A stretch of 64,000 nt of DNA from an uncultured Flavobacteriaceae bacterium (GCA_947500385.1 CANMSA010000020.1:1-64000), one strand, 5' to 3'; positions 25,731 through 35,125 are shown, counted from the stretch's first letter. Notes: a model not told the origin generated them from the letters alone. Translations and numbers: made by a program.

Positions 25731-25891
25731 TTTTAATGGATTTTGAGTTGATTGCTATCGCTAGTTCATACATGTGCAGTACGGTATTTGGAATCATACA
25801 CTTGTTGATTCGTCAATGATCGTTGTTTTAGCACGAAAATTTCATTCAAAACGTTATAACCGTTGTTCCTACTACCTCTTGTTATCTACCT

Positions 25892-26359
25892 TTAATTTTC
25901 TTCTATTTTCTTATCCACAATGTTCGCCGTTACTGTGGGGGAATCAATTCCCATATGTTTCCACATTAACGTATCGGGGGTTTTTATAGGAGTAAACATC
26001 TGAATTTGCCTTAAAACCCAACCTGTTTCAAAAACATCGGATCCGTCTTTTCCAATTAATTTTTTCGTATTGGGACCAAGCCCGTTTTAAATATTCAAAT
26101 CATGGTACTTCTTGCTGTTCCTATAGAGCTGCAAAAATTCAGCCCTACCTCTTACTTTTTGAAAATCAGGAATAGGTTGGTTGCCCAAATTTGTAATTGT
26201 TATTTTGATCCTGACGGCATCAAGCGAATCTGTATGCCTTTCCGCATAGGCATAAAACGTTCTACTGTTCTCAATCTGTGTCGAGTCTCTTTTATAGCTG
26301 TCGTCAAGTTCAAACTCTATTTTTTCATTTGGTTGCGCGCATAAGTGTCCAATTAGTCA
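25892..26359 (-). pseudogene. Broken gene: no start codon and one internal stop
   Basis: The minus strand encodes a continuous, protein-like sequence of about 153 codons in one frame, interrupted by a single in-frame TAA at 26087-26089. The upstream part ends YRNSKKYHDLNI, and the part after the stop reads NGLGPNTKKLIGKDGSDV and ends DKKIEEN at 25892. At the 5' end the frame opens with LIGHLCAQ, which looks like the end of a signal peptide, but no ATG is in frame. Short frames with ATG (26372, 26360) are in another frame. It lies just after the hydrolase gene, in the same direction. The family is not recognised; it appears to be an exported protein that has decayed. Confidence 0.7.
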
Positions 26360-26387
26360 TCGTTTTTCCCATTGAATTAACTTCTAT

Positions 26388-27251
26388 TTACTTTTCATCT
26401 ACGATCTTCAAAAAAGAAAGCACGGACTTTTCAAATGCGTCCTTAGCTTTTTTGTTCCCTTCCTCCGTTCCACCAAGCCATACGCTTTTCGGATCGAATA
26501 CATGTCCGGTATGCTCATATGCGTCATGTCTATACCAATGTTGGAAATCATTATTTTTTAAACGCTGTATCACTTCATCGCACATAGATGTAGCCGGCCA
26601 CATTTTGTCTTCTGCTCCTGAGGACAAGAGTACAGCCCCACTAATTTTTTCTACTGGTATTGTAGCTTTTTCTACAAATGCTTTCTGCTGTAAAGACAAT
26701 TCATACAACTCAACATACTTTTTGTCCGAAATTGAGTCATACGGCACATACGGTAGTGGTTGTCCTTGATAGGACCAGCTGCTTGAATTTGCGGCACTCC
26801 AATCAGCATTAATGCCTTGCCATACTACATTACTTGGCACTACTGCAATGACTCCCTTGATTTTAGGATATCTAGATGCTAAAAGTAACGCTAACTCCCC
26901 TCCTTTCGACTTTCCGATTACAACTAATTTCTTCCCCTTTATTTCGGGTCTATTTGAATAACTTTCGATTGCTTGCTCGAAATATTCAAGGGGTATGTCC
27001 GATAAATTTTGCGGGGTGTTCTTCGTTTTAAAATAGGCGACTGCCATACAAGGGTAACCTAATTTTGTTAATTCGTTGTGCACATAATCATTAGAGGGAT
27101 ACCCCCCTTCCGAACCTCCCAATGATATCATGGCAATGTTCTTTTCTTGTCCTTTAGTAGGATAATAGGTTGTATCGATGACAAATTTTTGAGCAAACAC
27201 TAAAGAATGTCCCGCCAAAAAAAGAAGTAAACCAAAAATGACTTTGTTCAT
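26388..27251 (-). CDS. Exported alpha/beta hydrolase, BAAT-like
   Basis: A 287-residue protein with a signal peptide (MNKVIFGLLLFLAGHSLVFAQ). The fold is alpha/beta hydrolase with an elbow GKSKGGELALLLASRYP (serine in GKSKG), the acid region SSGAEDKMWPA, and a late histidine in YEHTGHVFDP. This matches the acyl-CoA thioester hydrolase/bile acid-CoA acyltransferase C-terminal domain, also present in exported bacterial esterases. The substrate is unknown. The decayed gene at 25892-26359 follows directly. Confidence 0.82.
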   Translation of the reverse strand: MNKVIFGLLLFLAGHSLVFAQKFVIDTTYYPTKGQEKNIAMISLGGSEGGYPSNDYVHNELTKLGYPCMAVAYFKTKNTPQNLSDIPLEYFEQAIESYSNRPEIKGKKLVVIGKSKGGELALLLASRYPKIKGVIAVVPSNVVWQGINADWSAANSSSWSYQGQPLPYVPYDSISDKKYVELYELSLQQKAFVEKATIPVEKISGAVLLSSGAEDKMWPATSMCDEVIQRLKNNDFQHWYRHDAYEHTGHVFDPKSVWLGGTEEGNKKAKDAFEKSVLSFLKIVDEK

Positions 27252-27412
27252 AATTTTAAACTTTGATTCAAGGTGAAGTCTGGGCTAAGACTCGTTACGG
27301 AAATATCCGCAGGTTGTTTCAAGCGTAATGTGAAGTTACTAATTATTGCTTAAGATTTTCCCGAGGACAATCTGTATCAATTAATTCTTAGGCTTTGTTG
27401 TGGCTATTCTTG

Positions 27413-28315
27413 TCACAGCCATTGAGAATTAATTCCCATATTGCTTAGTTCATCGACTACATTTTCCTTGGCGTAGCACAATACAACTTTTTTTAAGTTC
27501 GGAAACTGTTTTGCATCCTCAGAACTCTCTATATCCCAGTACTCTTCCCAGCCCTCGTTGAATCTTAAAAGTTGCCTGTAAACATGATTTCCTCCATCTT
27601 GATATATTTCGGTTATTTCGGAAGCATATTTTTTGGGAATAGGTAAATCCTTAAAATACTGGGTTACTTCCGGTATGGGATCATAGCCTTCTTTCTCAAG
27701 GTCAATATCCCTCTTAGAATACCATAGAACAAATTCAAATAAATCAAATTTGGGTTGAATAAGTTCTTTGTTATACATCAATTCCTGAATCACGGATAAC
27801 TTAAAGCCAAAATCCGAAAATACGATCAATTCTTCACTTGATTCCTTTATCACATACTTATCTTCAGGTATTCTCTTAATTGTTGAACCCTTAAAGGCGG
27901 TTATTTCAATAGCTTCAATATTGTTGTCAACAGAATCGAACCAAACACTAATGTCATTTAAAACTAAAGCCCCAGACGAATCTCCATCAAAAAGTTTGAT
28001 TCTTTTGTTTTTATTGTTCTTGTAGTAATTTATGATTTCTTCATTATCAAAATAAAATTGTCCTTTGAAAATCCGTTCAGGACTAAAAGCAAAATCTTCT
28101 TTTCTTAATTCAAGTAGTAAACTTTCTACAGCTTCACCGTTTTTTGAATAAGCAAGAATTCCCAAATCATCCCAAGTGTAGATGGTGTTATGCTTTGTTT
28201 TTGTTTTTCTTTTAGTAACTGAAAATAGTTTGCTTAAAATCCCAATTTCAATAGGGAAACACAGCGAGACATCGTTGATGTTGAAATTTCCCTCGGATAG
28301 CGCTAATCTTATCAT
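27413..28315 (-). CDS. Uncharacterised protein of a DUF6892/DUF7738-like type
   Basis: A 300-residue soluble protein without a signal peptide. The first 145 residues (FNINDVSLCFPIEIGILSKLF, YTWDDLGILAYSKNGEAVESL, SGALVLNDISVWFD) resemble a domain I recall as DUF7738. The second half (LIVFSDFGFKLSVIQELMY, EITEIYQDGGNHVYRQLLR) resembles DUF6892. Such proteins often occur near polymorphic toxin or immunity genes, but none is visible here. Assignment rests on memory of the families and is uncertain. The gene is AT-rich compared with its neighbours to the right. Confidence 0.6.
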   Translation of the reverse strand: MIRLALSEGNFNINDVSLCFPIEIGILSKLFSVTKRKTKTKHNTIYTWDDLGILAYSKNGEAVESLLLELRKEDFAFSPERIFKGQFYFDNEEIINYYKNNKNKRIKLFDGDSSGALVLNDISVWFDSVDNNIEAIEITAFKGSTIKRIPEDKYVIKESSEELIVFSDFGFKLSVIQELMYNKELIQPKFDLFEFVLWYSKRDIDLEKEGYDPIPEVTQYFKDLPIPKKYASEITEIYQDGGNHVYRQLLRFNEGWEEYWDIESSEDAKQFPNLKKVVLCYAKENVVDELSNMGINSQWL

Positions 28316-28425
28316 GTTATTTTGTCAAATTTGCTACGACAATAAGACAAACGTACCCCGGTACATTTAGTTCTTTTTGGGGGATGCCTTTTTTCACCTT
28401 TCTTGATTCCTTAAAAATATTCAAA

Positions 28426-28462
28426 AAAGAAACCCTGACGCTACAGGCCAGGGTTTCTTTTT
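28426..28462 (-). terminator. Intrinsic terminator of the Cox-like operon
   Basis: An inverted repeat AGAAACCCTG/CAGGGTTTCT with A/T runs on both sides, 13 bases beyond the stop of the FAD-subunit gene. It can act on both strands, but its position fits the end of the minus-strand operon. Confidence 0.85.
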
Positions 28463-28474
28463 TCTTGGTACTGC

Positions 28475-29281
28475 TTACAAAGCCTCCAAAGCCCTTTTTA
28501 CATATACTTTGGCCAAATGGGAACGGTATTCCTCATCGGCAAAATGGTCGCTCATTATATCGTCTACGCCGTCTACCGCATGTACTGCGCAGCTGCTGCC
28601 CCCGTCATAAGCGTTTTCGGCCACAGTAGCGCGGTAAGGAACCCCTGCCACCCCGGTGACGCCGATCTTTACACCATCGCCATCTTTAACGGCAGCAACC
28701 CCGACCACCGCAAAACGGGAAGCGGACTGAAAGAACTTTTGGTATGTGCCTTTGGTTACCTTGGGAAACCGGACGGCGGTAATGATTTCATCTTCCCCCA
28801 AAGCCGTAGTAAACAAGCCTTGAAAAAAATCGGTCGCGGCAATCGTTCTACTACCACTTTTTCCTTGTACTACAATAGTCGCATCACAGGCCAACACCGT
28901 TGCCGGATAATCGGATGCCGGATCGGCATGCGCCAAACTGCCTCCCAAAGTACCTCTATTTCGTACCTGAATATCCCCAATGCATTTGGCCGCTTGAGCC
29001 AAGACGTTTACATGTTCTTTAACCAAAGGATTGATCGTAAGCTCATGGTGGGTGCAGTTTGCTCCCACAACTAGTTCATTGCCCTCTTCGGTAATGGTAT
29101 TTATTTCGGCGATACCGCGAATATCGATCAATACCTCGGGCGTGGCCAATCGCAATTTCATTGCCGGAATTAAACTATGCCCCCCAGAAACGATCTTGGC
29201 ATCAAAGCCATGTTTTTCTAAAAGGTCGATGGCTTCCCCTACCGAGGATGCCTTTATATACTCAAATTTTGCTGGTATCAT
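28475..29281 (-). CDS. FAD-binding subunit of a Cox-like molybdenum hydroxylase
   Basis: A 268-residue medium subunit (CoxM/xanthine dehydrogenase FAD subunit). The two FAD motifs are visible: SGGHSLIPAMKLRLATPEVL and GTLGGSLAHADPASDYPA. The C-terminal CO_deh_flav_C region follows. It passes electrons from the iron-sulfur subunit to an acceptor. It is third in the order small-large-medium, 35 bp after the large subunit, and precedes a terminator. Form II enzymes of this group are poorly characterised; CO oxidation should not be assumed. Confidence 0.9.
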   Translation of the reverse strand: MIPAKFEYIKASSVGEAIDLLEKHGFDAKIVSGGHSLIPAMKLRLATPEVLIDIRGIAEINTITEEGNELVVGANCTHHELTINPLVKEHVNVLAQAAKCIGDIQVRNRGTLGGSLAHADPASDYPATVLACDATIVVQGKSGSRTIAATDFFQGLFTTALGEDEIITAVRFPKVTKGTYQKFFQSASRFAVVGVAAVKDGDGVKIGVTGVAGVPYRATVAENAYDGGSSCAVHAVDGVDDIMSDHFADEEYRSHLAKVYVKRALEAL

Positions 29282-29316
29282 ATTCCTATTTCTTTAAGAT
29301 CTTTTCTAGATTACTT

Positions 29317-31677
29317 CTAATTTTGCATTGCTTTCCACACGCGTTGTGGTGTCAATGGCATCTGAATATCGGTGACCCCTAGGTGGGCCAATGCATCGAC
29401 CACGGCATTCACCACGGCCGGTGTAGAGCCAATTGCTCCCGCCTCCCCGGCTCCCTTCACCCCTAGCGGGTTGTGCGGGCAAGGTGTAACGGTACGATCT
29501 GTTTCGATCATCGGAATATCATCGGCCCGTGGCATGGCATAGTCCATATAGGAACCGGATACCATTTGTCCCGATTCATCGTAGACTACTTCTTCCAATA
29601 GAGCTTGGCCAACGCCTTGCACCACGCCCCCCTGTATTTGTCCGTCAACGATCATCGGGTTCATTACGTTCCCCACATCATCACAGGCGACGAAACGCTT
29701 CAAAGTGACCTTGCCCGTATCGGCATCGACCTCCACGACCGCAATATGGGTTCCAAAGGGATAGGTAAAATTGGTAGGGTCGTAAAAGCTGGAAAAATCC
29801 AAACCTGGTTCCAGGCCTTCGGGATAATCGTGCGGTACATAGGCAGTTAAGGAGACATCCCCGAACGAAATAGATTTATCGGTGCCTTTGACCGTCCATT
29901 TTCCTTCCGCATATTCCAAGTCTTCCTCGGCGGCTTCCAGTTTATGGGCAGCGATTTTCGCGCCCTTTTCCAATATTTTTTCAACACTCTTGATAATGGC
30001 ACTCCCCCCTACCGATAGGCTTCGAGAACCATAGGTTCCCATACCGAAGGCCACCTGATCGGTATCTCCATGTTCGATTTCCACATCGTCCATCGCGATA
30101 CCCAGCTTATCGGCCACAAACTGCGCAAAAACTGTTTCATGCCCTTGACCATGGGAGTGTGACCCCGTAAAGACCGATACTTTTCCCGTAGGCTGCACCC
30201 GCACGGCCCCTACTTCATAGAGTCCGGCCCTGGCGCCCAAAGAACCTACCACGGCAGAAGGGGCAATTCCGCAGCCTTCGATATAGGTAGAAATTCCCAC
30301 ACCGAGTAGTTTTCCATTTTTACGAGCGGCTTCCTGTTCCTTGCGAAAGTCTTGGTAACCCACCATTTCGAGGCCTCTTTTTAATACTTCGGGATAATTA
30401 CCACTATCGTATTGCAGCGCCACCTGGGTTTGATAGCCTGGTTCGTTCACCCCATCGAACGGCGGAATAAAGTTTTTAAATCGCAGCTCCGCGGGATCCA
30501 TATCCATCTCCTTCGCCGCTTTGGAGATGATGCGTTCCAAGAGATAGGTCGCCTCGGGGCGCCCAGCACCTCTATAAGCGTCAACGGCCACCGTATGCGT
30601 AAAAGGTGCCGTAACGTTCAAATGGATCAAGGGGGTGGTATAGACCCCTTGAAACAAAGTGCCGTGCAAATAGGTAGGCACTGCCGGTGCAAAGGTAGAT
30701 AGATAGGCTCCCATGGCACAATACTCATCCGTGAGATGGGCTACTATTTTTCCTTCTTTGTCAAAGCCCATCTTAGACTTGACTACATGATCTCGGCCGT
30801 GGGCATCGGTCAAGAATGCTTCCGTACGATCCGAAGTCCATTTTATTGGGCGTCCTATTTCCTTGGAAGCCCAGGTAAGCAACGCCTCTTCAGTATAATG
30901 ATATATCTTACTTCCGAAACCACCCCCTACATCGTAAGAGACCACCCGCACTTTGTGTTCGGGTATTCCCAATACGAAGGCACAGAGCAGCAGACGAATC
31001 AAATGCGGGTTTTGGGTGCTGGTATACAGCGTCCATTTTCCGGCATTCACGTCATAATCGGCAATATAGCTTCGGGGTTCTATCGCATTCGGGGCCAATC
31101 GCTGGTTGCGAAATTCCATTTCGGTCACATGATGTGCCGAGTTCAATGCCGCCTCTACCGCCGCTCGATCGTTCCCGATACACCAATCAAAGGAAGCATT
31201 GTCGGGCCAATCTTCATGCACCAGGGGCGCACCGGGCTCCATCGCCTTTCGAGCGTCGGTTACCGCGGGGAGCGACTCATAATCTACTTGTACCAGCTCC
31301 GCGGCATCACGGGCTTGTTCCAACGTTTCAGCAATCACAATGGCCACCGCTTCGCCCACATGCTTGATCTTGTCCTTGGCCAACAAAGGGTGCAAGGGTT
31401 CCCGCATCGTTTCCCCATTTTTAAAATCTACCTGCCAACCGCAAGGTACTCCGAAAGTACCACAACTGTCAGCGCCCGTGTAGATGGCTACTACGCCTTC
31501 CGATTTGCTGGCTTCCGAAATATCGATACTCCGAATATTGGCATGGGCATACGGGCTCCGAACAAAAGCCGAATGGGTCATCTTGGGCAACTTAATATCA
31601 TCGGTATAACGGCCGGCTCCTTTTAGAAAACGGGCATCTTCCCTTCTTTTTACTGGTTTTCCTATAAACGTTTCCAT
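29317..31677 (-). CDS. Molybdopterin-binding large subunit, form II CoxL-like
   Basis: A 786-residue catalytic subunit of the xanthine oxidase superfamily: an N-terminal Ald_Xan_dh_C domain (GKPVKRREDARFLKGAGRYTDD), then the Mo-cofactor domain with GGGFGSKIY, AYRGAGR at residues 367-373, GSHSHGQGHETVFAQ and GVKGAGEAGAIGS carrying the conserved catalytic Glu. The active-site loop AYRGAGR defines form II enzymes; true CO dehydrogenases (form I) have AYxCSFR. The substrate may therefore be a purine, aldehyde or N-heterocycle. It is co-transcribed with the small and medium subunits and probably matured by the CoxD/E-like pair upstream. Confidence 0.93.
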   Translation of the reverse strand: METFIGKPVKRREDARFLKGAGRYTDDIKLPKMTHSAFVRSPYAHANIRSIDISEASKSEGVVAIYTGADSCGTFGVPCGWQVDFKNGETMREPLHPLLAKDKIKHVGEAVAIVIAETLEQARDAAELVQVDYESLPAVTDARKAMEPGAPLVHEDWPDNASFDWCIGNDRAAVEAALNSAHHVTEMEFRNQRLAPNAIEPRSYIADYDVNAGKWTLYTSTQNPHLIRLLLCAFVLGIPEHKVRVVSYDVGGGFGSKIYHYTEEALLTWASKEIGRPIKWTSDRTEAFLTDAHGRDHVVKSKMGFDKEGKIVAHLTDEYCAMGAYLSTFAPAVPTYLHGTLFQGVYTTPLIHLNVTAPFTHTVAVDAYRGAGRPEATYLLERIISKAAKEMDMDPAELRFKNFIPPFDGVNEPGYQTQVALQYDSGNYPEVLKRGLEMVGYQDFRKEQEAARKNGKLLGVGISTYIEGCGIAPSAVVGSLGARAGLYEVGAVRVQPTGKVSVFTGSHSHGQGHETVFAQFVADKLGIAMDDVEIEHGDTDQVAFGMGTYGSRSLSVGGSAIIKSVEKILEKGAKIAAHKLEAAEEDLEYAEGKWTVKGTDKSISFGDVSLTAYVPHDYPEGLEPGLDFSSFYDPTNFTYPFGTHIAVVEVDADTGKVTLKRFVACDDVGNVMNPMIVDGQIQGGVVQGVGQALLEEVVYDESGQMVSGSYMDYAMPRADDIPMIETDRTVTPCPHNPLGVKGAGEAGAIGSTPAVVNAVVDALAHLGVTDIQMPLTPQRVWKAMQN

Positions 31678-31680
31678 GCT

Positions 31681-32145
31681 TTATCCTTTCATTTGCTCAG
31701 CGGCATGCTGAATTGATTTAACTATATTGTGATATCCGGTACATCTGCAGAAGTTCCCTTCCAACCCATGTCGAATTTCCGTTTCGGTCGGGTCGGGGTT
31801 GTTTTTTAAAATATCGACCGCCGTCATCACCATCCCCGGAGTACAAAAACCACATTGCAATCCGTGATTTTCCTTGAAAGCGGCCTGTATCGGATGCATT
31901 TCATCACCATTGGCCAGCCCCTCTATGGTGGTAATCTCACCCCCATCGGCTTGTACCGCCAACACCGTGCAAGACTTTACGGCGGCGCCATCCAAAGTTA
32001 CCGTACAGGCACCACAACCGCTGGTATCACAGCCGATATGGGTTCCCGTAAGGTCTAGATTTTCTCTTAAAAATTGGGCCAAACTGACCCTTGGTTCAAT
32101 ATCATGGGTATGGATCTTGCCATTGACCGTTATTGAAATGTTCAT
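31681..32145 (-). CDS. [2Fe-2S] small subunit of a Cox-like hydroxylase
   Basis: A 154-residue protein with two iron-sulfur clusters: C39, C44, C47 and C59 ([16 protein letters not shown]) for the plant-type cluster, and C98, C101, C133 and C135 ([21 protein letters not shown]) for the second. It links the molybdenum site to FAD. It is the first structural gene of the minus-strand set and ends 3 bp before the large subunit start. The 240 bp upstream, before the VWA gene, contain no visible gene and may hold a promoter. Confidence 0.93.
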   Translation of the reverse strand: MNISITVNGKIHTHDIEPRVSLAQFLRENLDLTGTHIGCDTSGCGACTVTLDGAAVKSCTVLAVQADGGEITTIEGLANGDEMHPIQAAFKENHGLQCGFCTPGMVMTAVDILKNNPDPTETEIRHGLEGNFCRCTGYHNIVKSIQHAAEQMKG

Positions 32146-32387
32146 ATGCGTTTATTTTAAATTATATGATGATTCTTCACTATCACGTACCTTGAATGGG
32201 TTCCTTTCGCATGTTTTTATCTGGTATGGAATCGCATTCGGCCTTTACCCATTAATGCGCGGAGATGGTGCCAGGAAAAAGCCCTTGAAGATAAAAATTA
32301 ACACTGACAATTCTAAAATTTTAAAGGGATTTTTTTAACTAAAATGCATTATTCAATACCTAAAAAAACCAATATGACAATGAAACA

Positions 32388-33566
32388 CTAGTTAAGCTGC
32401 GTTTTTAATAGATTTCTCTTTTTTCGAAACTGATACAAGACCTCCTTTAAACTTTCAAAATTATGGGCCGAAGCCAAGACATCTATAAACGGAAGCGCCG
32501 TTTTCATTCCCAGAGCTTCCGGTTCAAAATCTGGATTCCCGGCCAGTGGGTTTAACCAAATTACTTTCTTGGACTTTTTGTAGAGATGTTTCATCGCTTT
32601 TTTCATTTGAGCTGCATCTCCGGTGTCCCAACCATCACTCAAAATAAGCACAATGGTTTTTTTATCGAGCATTCCGTACCCATAGTCTCGGGTGAAATCA
32701 TGCAAGCAACTACCAATAGTAGTGCCACCCGACCATTGCGGTACCCGGTCGGAAATCATATCAAAGGCCTGATCAAAGGCATGATTGTCCAACAAAGGAC
32801 TTACCCGATGTAGGGCCGTACTAAAAACAAAGGTTTCAATTTTGTCATACGCATTTTGAAACGCATAGATCAAATGCACCAAAAAGCGACTATAAAGATC
32901 CATGGATCTGCTTACATCGCACAGCAATACCACCTTTAGCTTTTTATCCTTTCGTTTACTGAAATGAAGTTCCTGTATGCTTCCCCCATTTCGCATACTA
33001 TCCCTGATGGTTTTTTTTAAGTCCAACCGGTTTCTTTTTTTGGAACGTATCCGAAGCCGACTTTTTTGATGTGCCATTCTCCGGGCCATTTTCTGTAGCA
33101 AGCGCATCATGAGATGCATCTCTTCCTCACTAAGATCCACAAAGTCTTTTTTGGTCAGTACTTCGATCCCACTAAAAGAAGACACTTCTTTTTCCTCTTC
33201 GGACGGATGCAAATTAAGCCAGTCTTTGAGTGATTCGAACTGTGCCTGTCTTTTTTGACTATCCGATTGCTGCGGGCGTCGTTCCTCAACGTCTTTTAAT
33301 TTAGCGTCGGTCGCCCTCGATAATTGCTGCCTAAATTCGACATACAAGTCATCAAAAACGCTTTGTTGGTGCCGGTTTTTGGTCAAGACGGCCTTTAATG
33401 CCCTTTTAAAGTAAATTTCTTTTTGAATGGGCAAATAGGTCATGGCGCGCAAGGCATCGGCTTCTTCCGTAGCGGTTACCGGAAATCCTTTCGTCCGTAA
33501 AAACCTGCATAGCAATACGATGTTGGACGAAAGTTCGGTTGGTCTTTTGACGAGGGTATTGGACAT
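32388..33566 (-). CDS. VWA-domain protein, CoxE-like
   Basis: A 392-residue protein with a long helical, charged N-terminal half and a von Willebrand A domain. The metal-ion-dependent adhesion site is DVSRS at residues 217-221 (VVLLCDVSRSMDLYS), with later ILSDGWDTGD. VWA proteins of this form (CoxE) pair with a MoxR-type AAA+ ATPase (CoxD) to insert the sulfur/metal site of CO dehydrogenase-type enzymes. The AAA+ partner lies upstream, separated by a broken four-helix-bundle gene. Confidence 0.88.
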   Translation of the reverse strand: MSNTLVKRPTELSSNIVLLCRFLRTKGFPVTATEEADALRAMTYLPIQKEIYFKRALKAVLTKNRHQQSVFDDLYVEFRQQLSRATDAKLKDVEERRPQQSDSQKRQAQFESLKDWLNLHPSEEEKEVSSFSGIEVLTKKDFVDLSEEEMHLMMRLLQKMARRMAHQKSRLRIRSKKRNRLDLKKTIRDSMRNGGSIQELHFSKRKDKKLKVVLLCDVSRSMDLYSRFLVHLIYAFQNAYDKIETFVFSTALHRVSPLLDNHAFDQAFDMISDRVPQWSGGTTIGSCLHDFTRDYGYGMLDKKTIVLILSDGWDTGDAAQMKKAMKHLYKKSKKVIWLNPLAGNPDFEPEALGMKTALPFIDVLASAHNFESLKEVLYQFRKKRNLLKTQLN

Positions 33567-33604
33567 GAATATATTTGCTGTTGTTCGGTGCTCGGTGTTT
33601 AAGG

Positions 33605-33954
33605 CTATATCTTGTTTCTGAATGCAATCATCATGTTCATTCGTTTATAGGAAGCATCATACAGCTTTTGGAAAGCTTCATCGTTTATATAATTTCGATT
33701 TCTCGCCTTATACAAACACCTTACTACTTCGGCCAACGACCTAATCGAATATCCCATAAACTTTCTGAACTCTGGTTTGAATTGTAGGATAGATCCTTCC
33801 GAAATATTCAATGCTACGGAATCTGCAGCCCTGCAAAGCTGAGATGATAGATTAAGAGTTCTTTCTTCGGGAAATTGGACGCTATTGTATTCATCTCTTC
33901 TCCTATCACCATTGCCTCTTGCCATATCAACAATTTCTCAAACTTGAATTTCAT
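33605..33954 (-). pseudogene. Four-helix-bundle protein gene with a frameshift
   Basis: Starting at the ATG at 33954, the minus strand reads MKFKFEKLLIWQEAMVIG and continues to NTIASNFPKK, the usual beginning of the 23S rRNA-intervening-sequence/four-helix-bundle family. At about 33861-33870 the homologous sequence jumps to the next frame, where EERTLNLSSQLCRAADSV and ISEG continue to the stop at 33605. One missing base in an AAG/GAA-rich run explains this. The gene is either inactivated or carries a sequencing error. It is inserted between the CoxD-like and CoxE-like genes, where it is not normally found. Confidence 0.8.
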
Positions 33955-34068
33955 TTTTTTTACCACGTTTTATTTAAAGACTTTCATCCTCAAGAACCAG
34001 ACCTTATCACTTTAGACATCGAACACCGAGCATCCAACATCCGACCTTTAAAAATCCTTAACCTCCAA

Positions 34069-34962
34069 CTAACCGATTCGCGAGGTAACCCCTGTTTTTT
34101 CAAAAAGTTCGGAAAGCGCGTCCTGGGTGTGTCGCATGTCTTGCCAGTCTTTGAGCACCACCCCCAGGGTATCTTCTACAATTTGCTTATCTAAATGGGT
34201 CAAATGCAAGCTGGCCAAGGCCCGTGCCCAATCGATCGTTTCGGAAATACCAGGGGTTTTTTCCAATTTCATCTCCCGTAATTCCCGCATAAATGCACAA
34301 ATTTGCTCCCCTAATTTGGCATCGGCTTCCGGAACCTTTGACCGTACGATGGCCAATTCTTTTTCGAAATCTGGATAATCGATCCATAGGTACAAACATC
34401 TTCTTCGCAAGGCTTCCGACAGTTCGCGTGTACGATTGCCGGTAAGAATGATCTGTGGTTTGCTTTTGGCCTGTATGGTTCCTATTTCAGGGATGGTCAC
34501 CTGCCAATCAGAAAGCACCTCGAGTAAAAAACTCTCAAATTCCTCATCGGCCCGATCTACCTCATCGATCAGTAAGACCGATTTATCTTCCTTTAAAATC
34601 GCTTGCAATACGGGTCTTTTAAGAAGAAACTTCTCGGAAAAAATGGTTGCTTCCAACGCTGCCAGGTCTTGTTCTTTTTGCTCTTGCATTTTCAAGAACA
34701 ATAACTGATGCTGGTAATTCCACTCATAAAGCGCGTGGGTACTGTCAAGCCCTTCATAACACTGTAAACGAATAAGGTCCTTGGTCATCGACTTTGCCAT
34801 CACCTTGGCGATTTCGGTCTTGCCCACTCCAGCCGGGCCTTCGATCAAAAGCGGTTTTTCCAATTTCATTGCCAAAAACAATGACATAGCTATCGATCCA
34901 TCATCAATATATCCCTGCTCCCGGAGCATCTTTTTAAGCTGTGGTACTTCTTCGGTATTCAT
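34069..34962 (-). CDS. MoxR-type AAA+ ATPase, CoxD-like
   Basis: A 297-residue ATPase when started at the ATG at 34962 (MNTEEVPQLKKML). The 35 residues encoded further upstream lack family similarity. Walker A is GPAGVGKT (residues 42-49), Walker B is SVLLIDEVDRADEEFE, and sensor 1 is IILTGNRTRELSEALRRRCLYLWI. It works with the VWA protein at 32388-33566 in maturation of the molybdenum hydroxylase. It is the first gene of the cox-like set on the minus strand. Confidence 0.9.
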   Translation of the reverse strand: MNTEEVPQLKKMLREQGYIDDGSIAMSLFLAMKLEKPLLIEGPAGVGKTEIAKVMAKSMTKDLIRLQCYEGLDSTHALYEWNYQHQLLFLKMQEQKEQDLAALEATIFSEKFLLKRPVLQAILKEDKSVLLIDEVDRADEEFESFLLEVLSDWQVTIPEIGTIQAKSKPQIILTGNRTRELSEALRRRCLYLWIDYPDFEKELAIVRSKVPEADAKLGEQICAFMRELREMKLEKTPGISETIDWARALASLHLTHLDKQIVEDTLGVVLKDWQDMRHTQDALSELFEKTGVTSRIG

Positions 34963-35125
34963 ACATATACGTCCTAGATCGTTTAAGATACCCAAAATAG
35001 GCAATGGGAACAAATCTGAAGGTTGGCTTGAATGAGTGGAGGCATGCCAAAGCACTATTTCAACCAAAATGCCGGTACGAAGCTATCGAACCGGCCGGTT
35101 TTGTATGGAGGTACAAAATGCTCGT

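Noticed and set aside
26278-26769. A 163-codon plus-strand frame
   Set aside because: It is antisense to the hydrolase gene and the broken gene, both of which read as convincing protein on the minus strand.
30736-31626. A 296-codon open frame on the plus strand
   Set aside because: It lies entirely opposite the molybdopterin large-subunit gene, has no family features and is explained by G+C-biased codon use on the other strand.
28475-32145. Aerobic carbon monoxide dehydrogenase (form I)
   Set aside because: The large-subunit active-site loop is AYRGAGR, not the AYxCSFR of true CO dehydrogenases.
31874-32338. A 154-codon plus-strand frame over the iron-sulfur subunit
   Set aside because: The opposite strand carries all eight cluster cysteines; the plus-strand product has no recognisable pattern.
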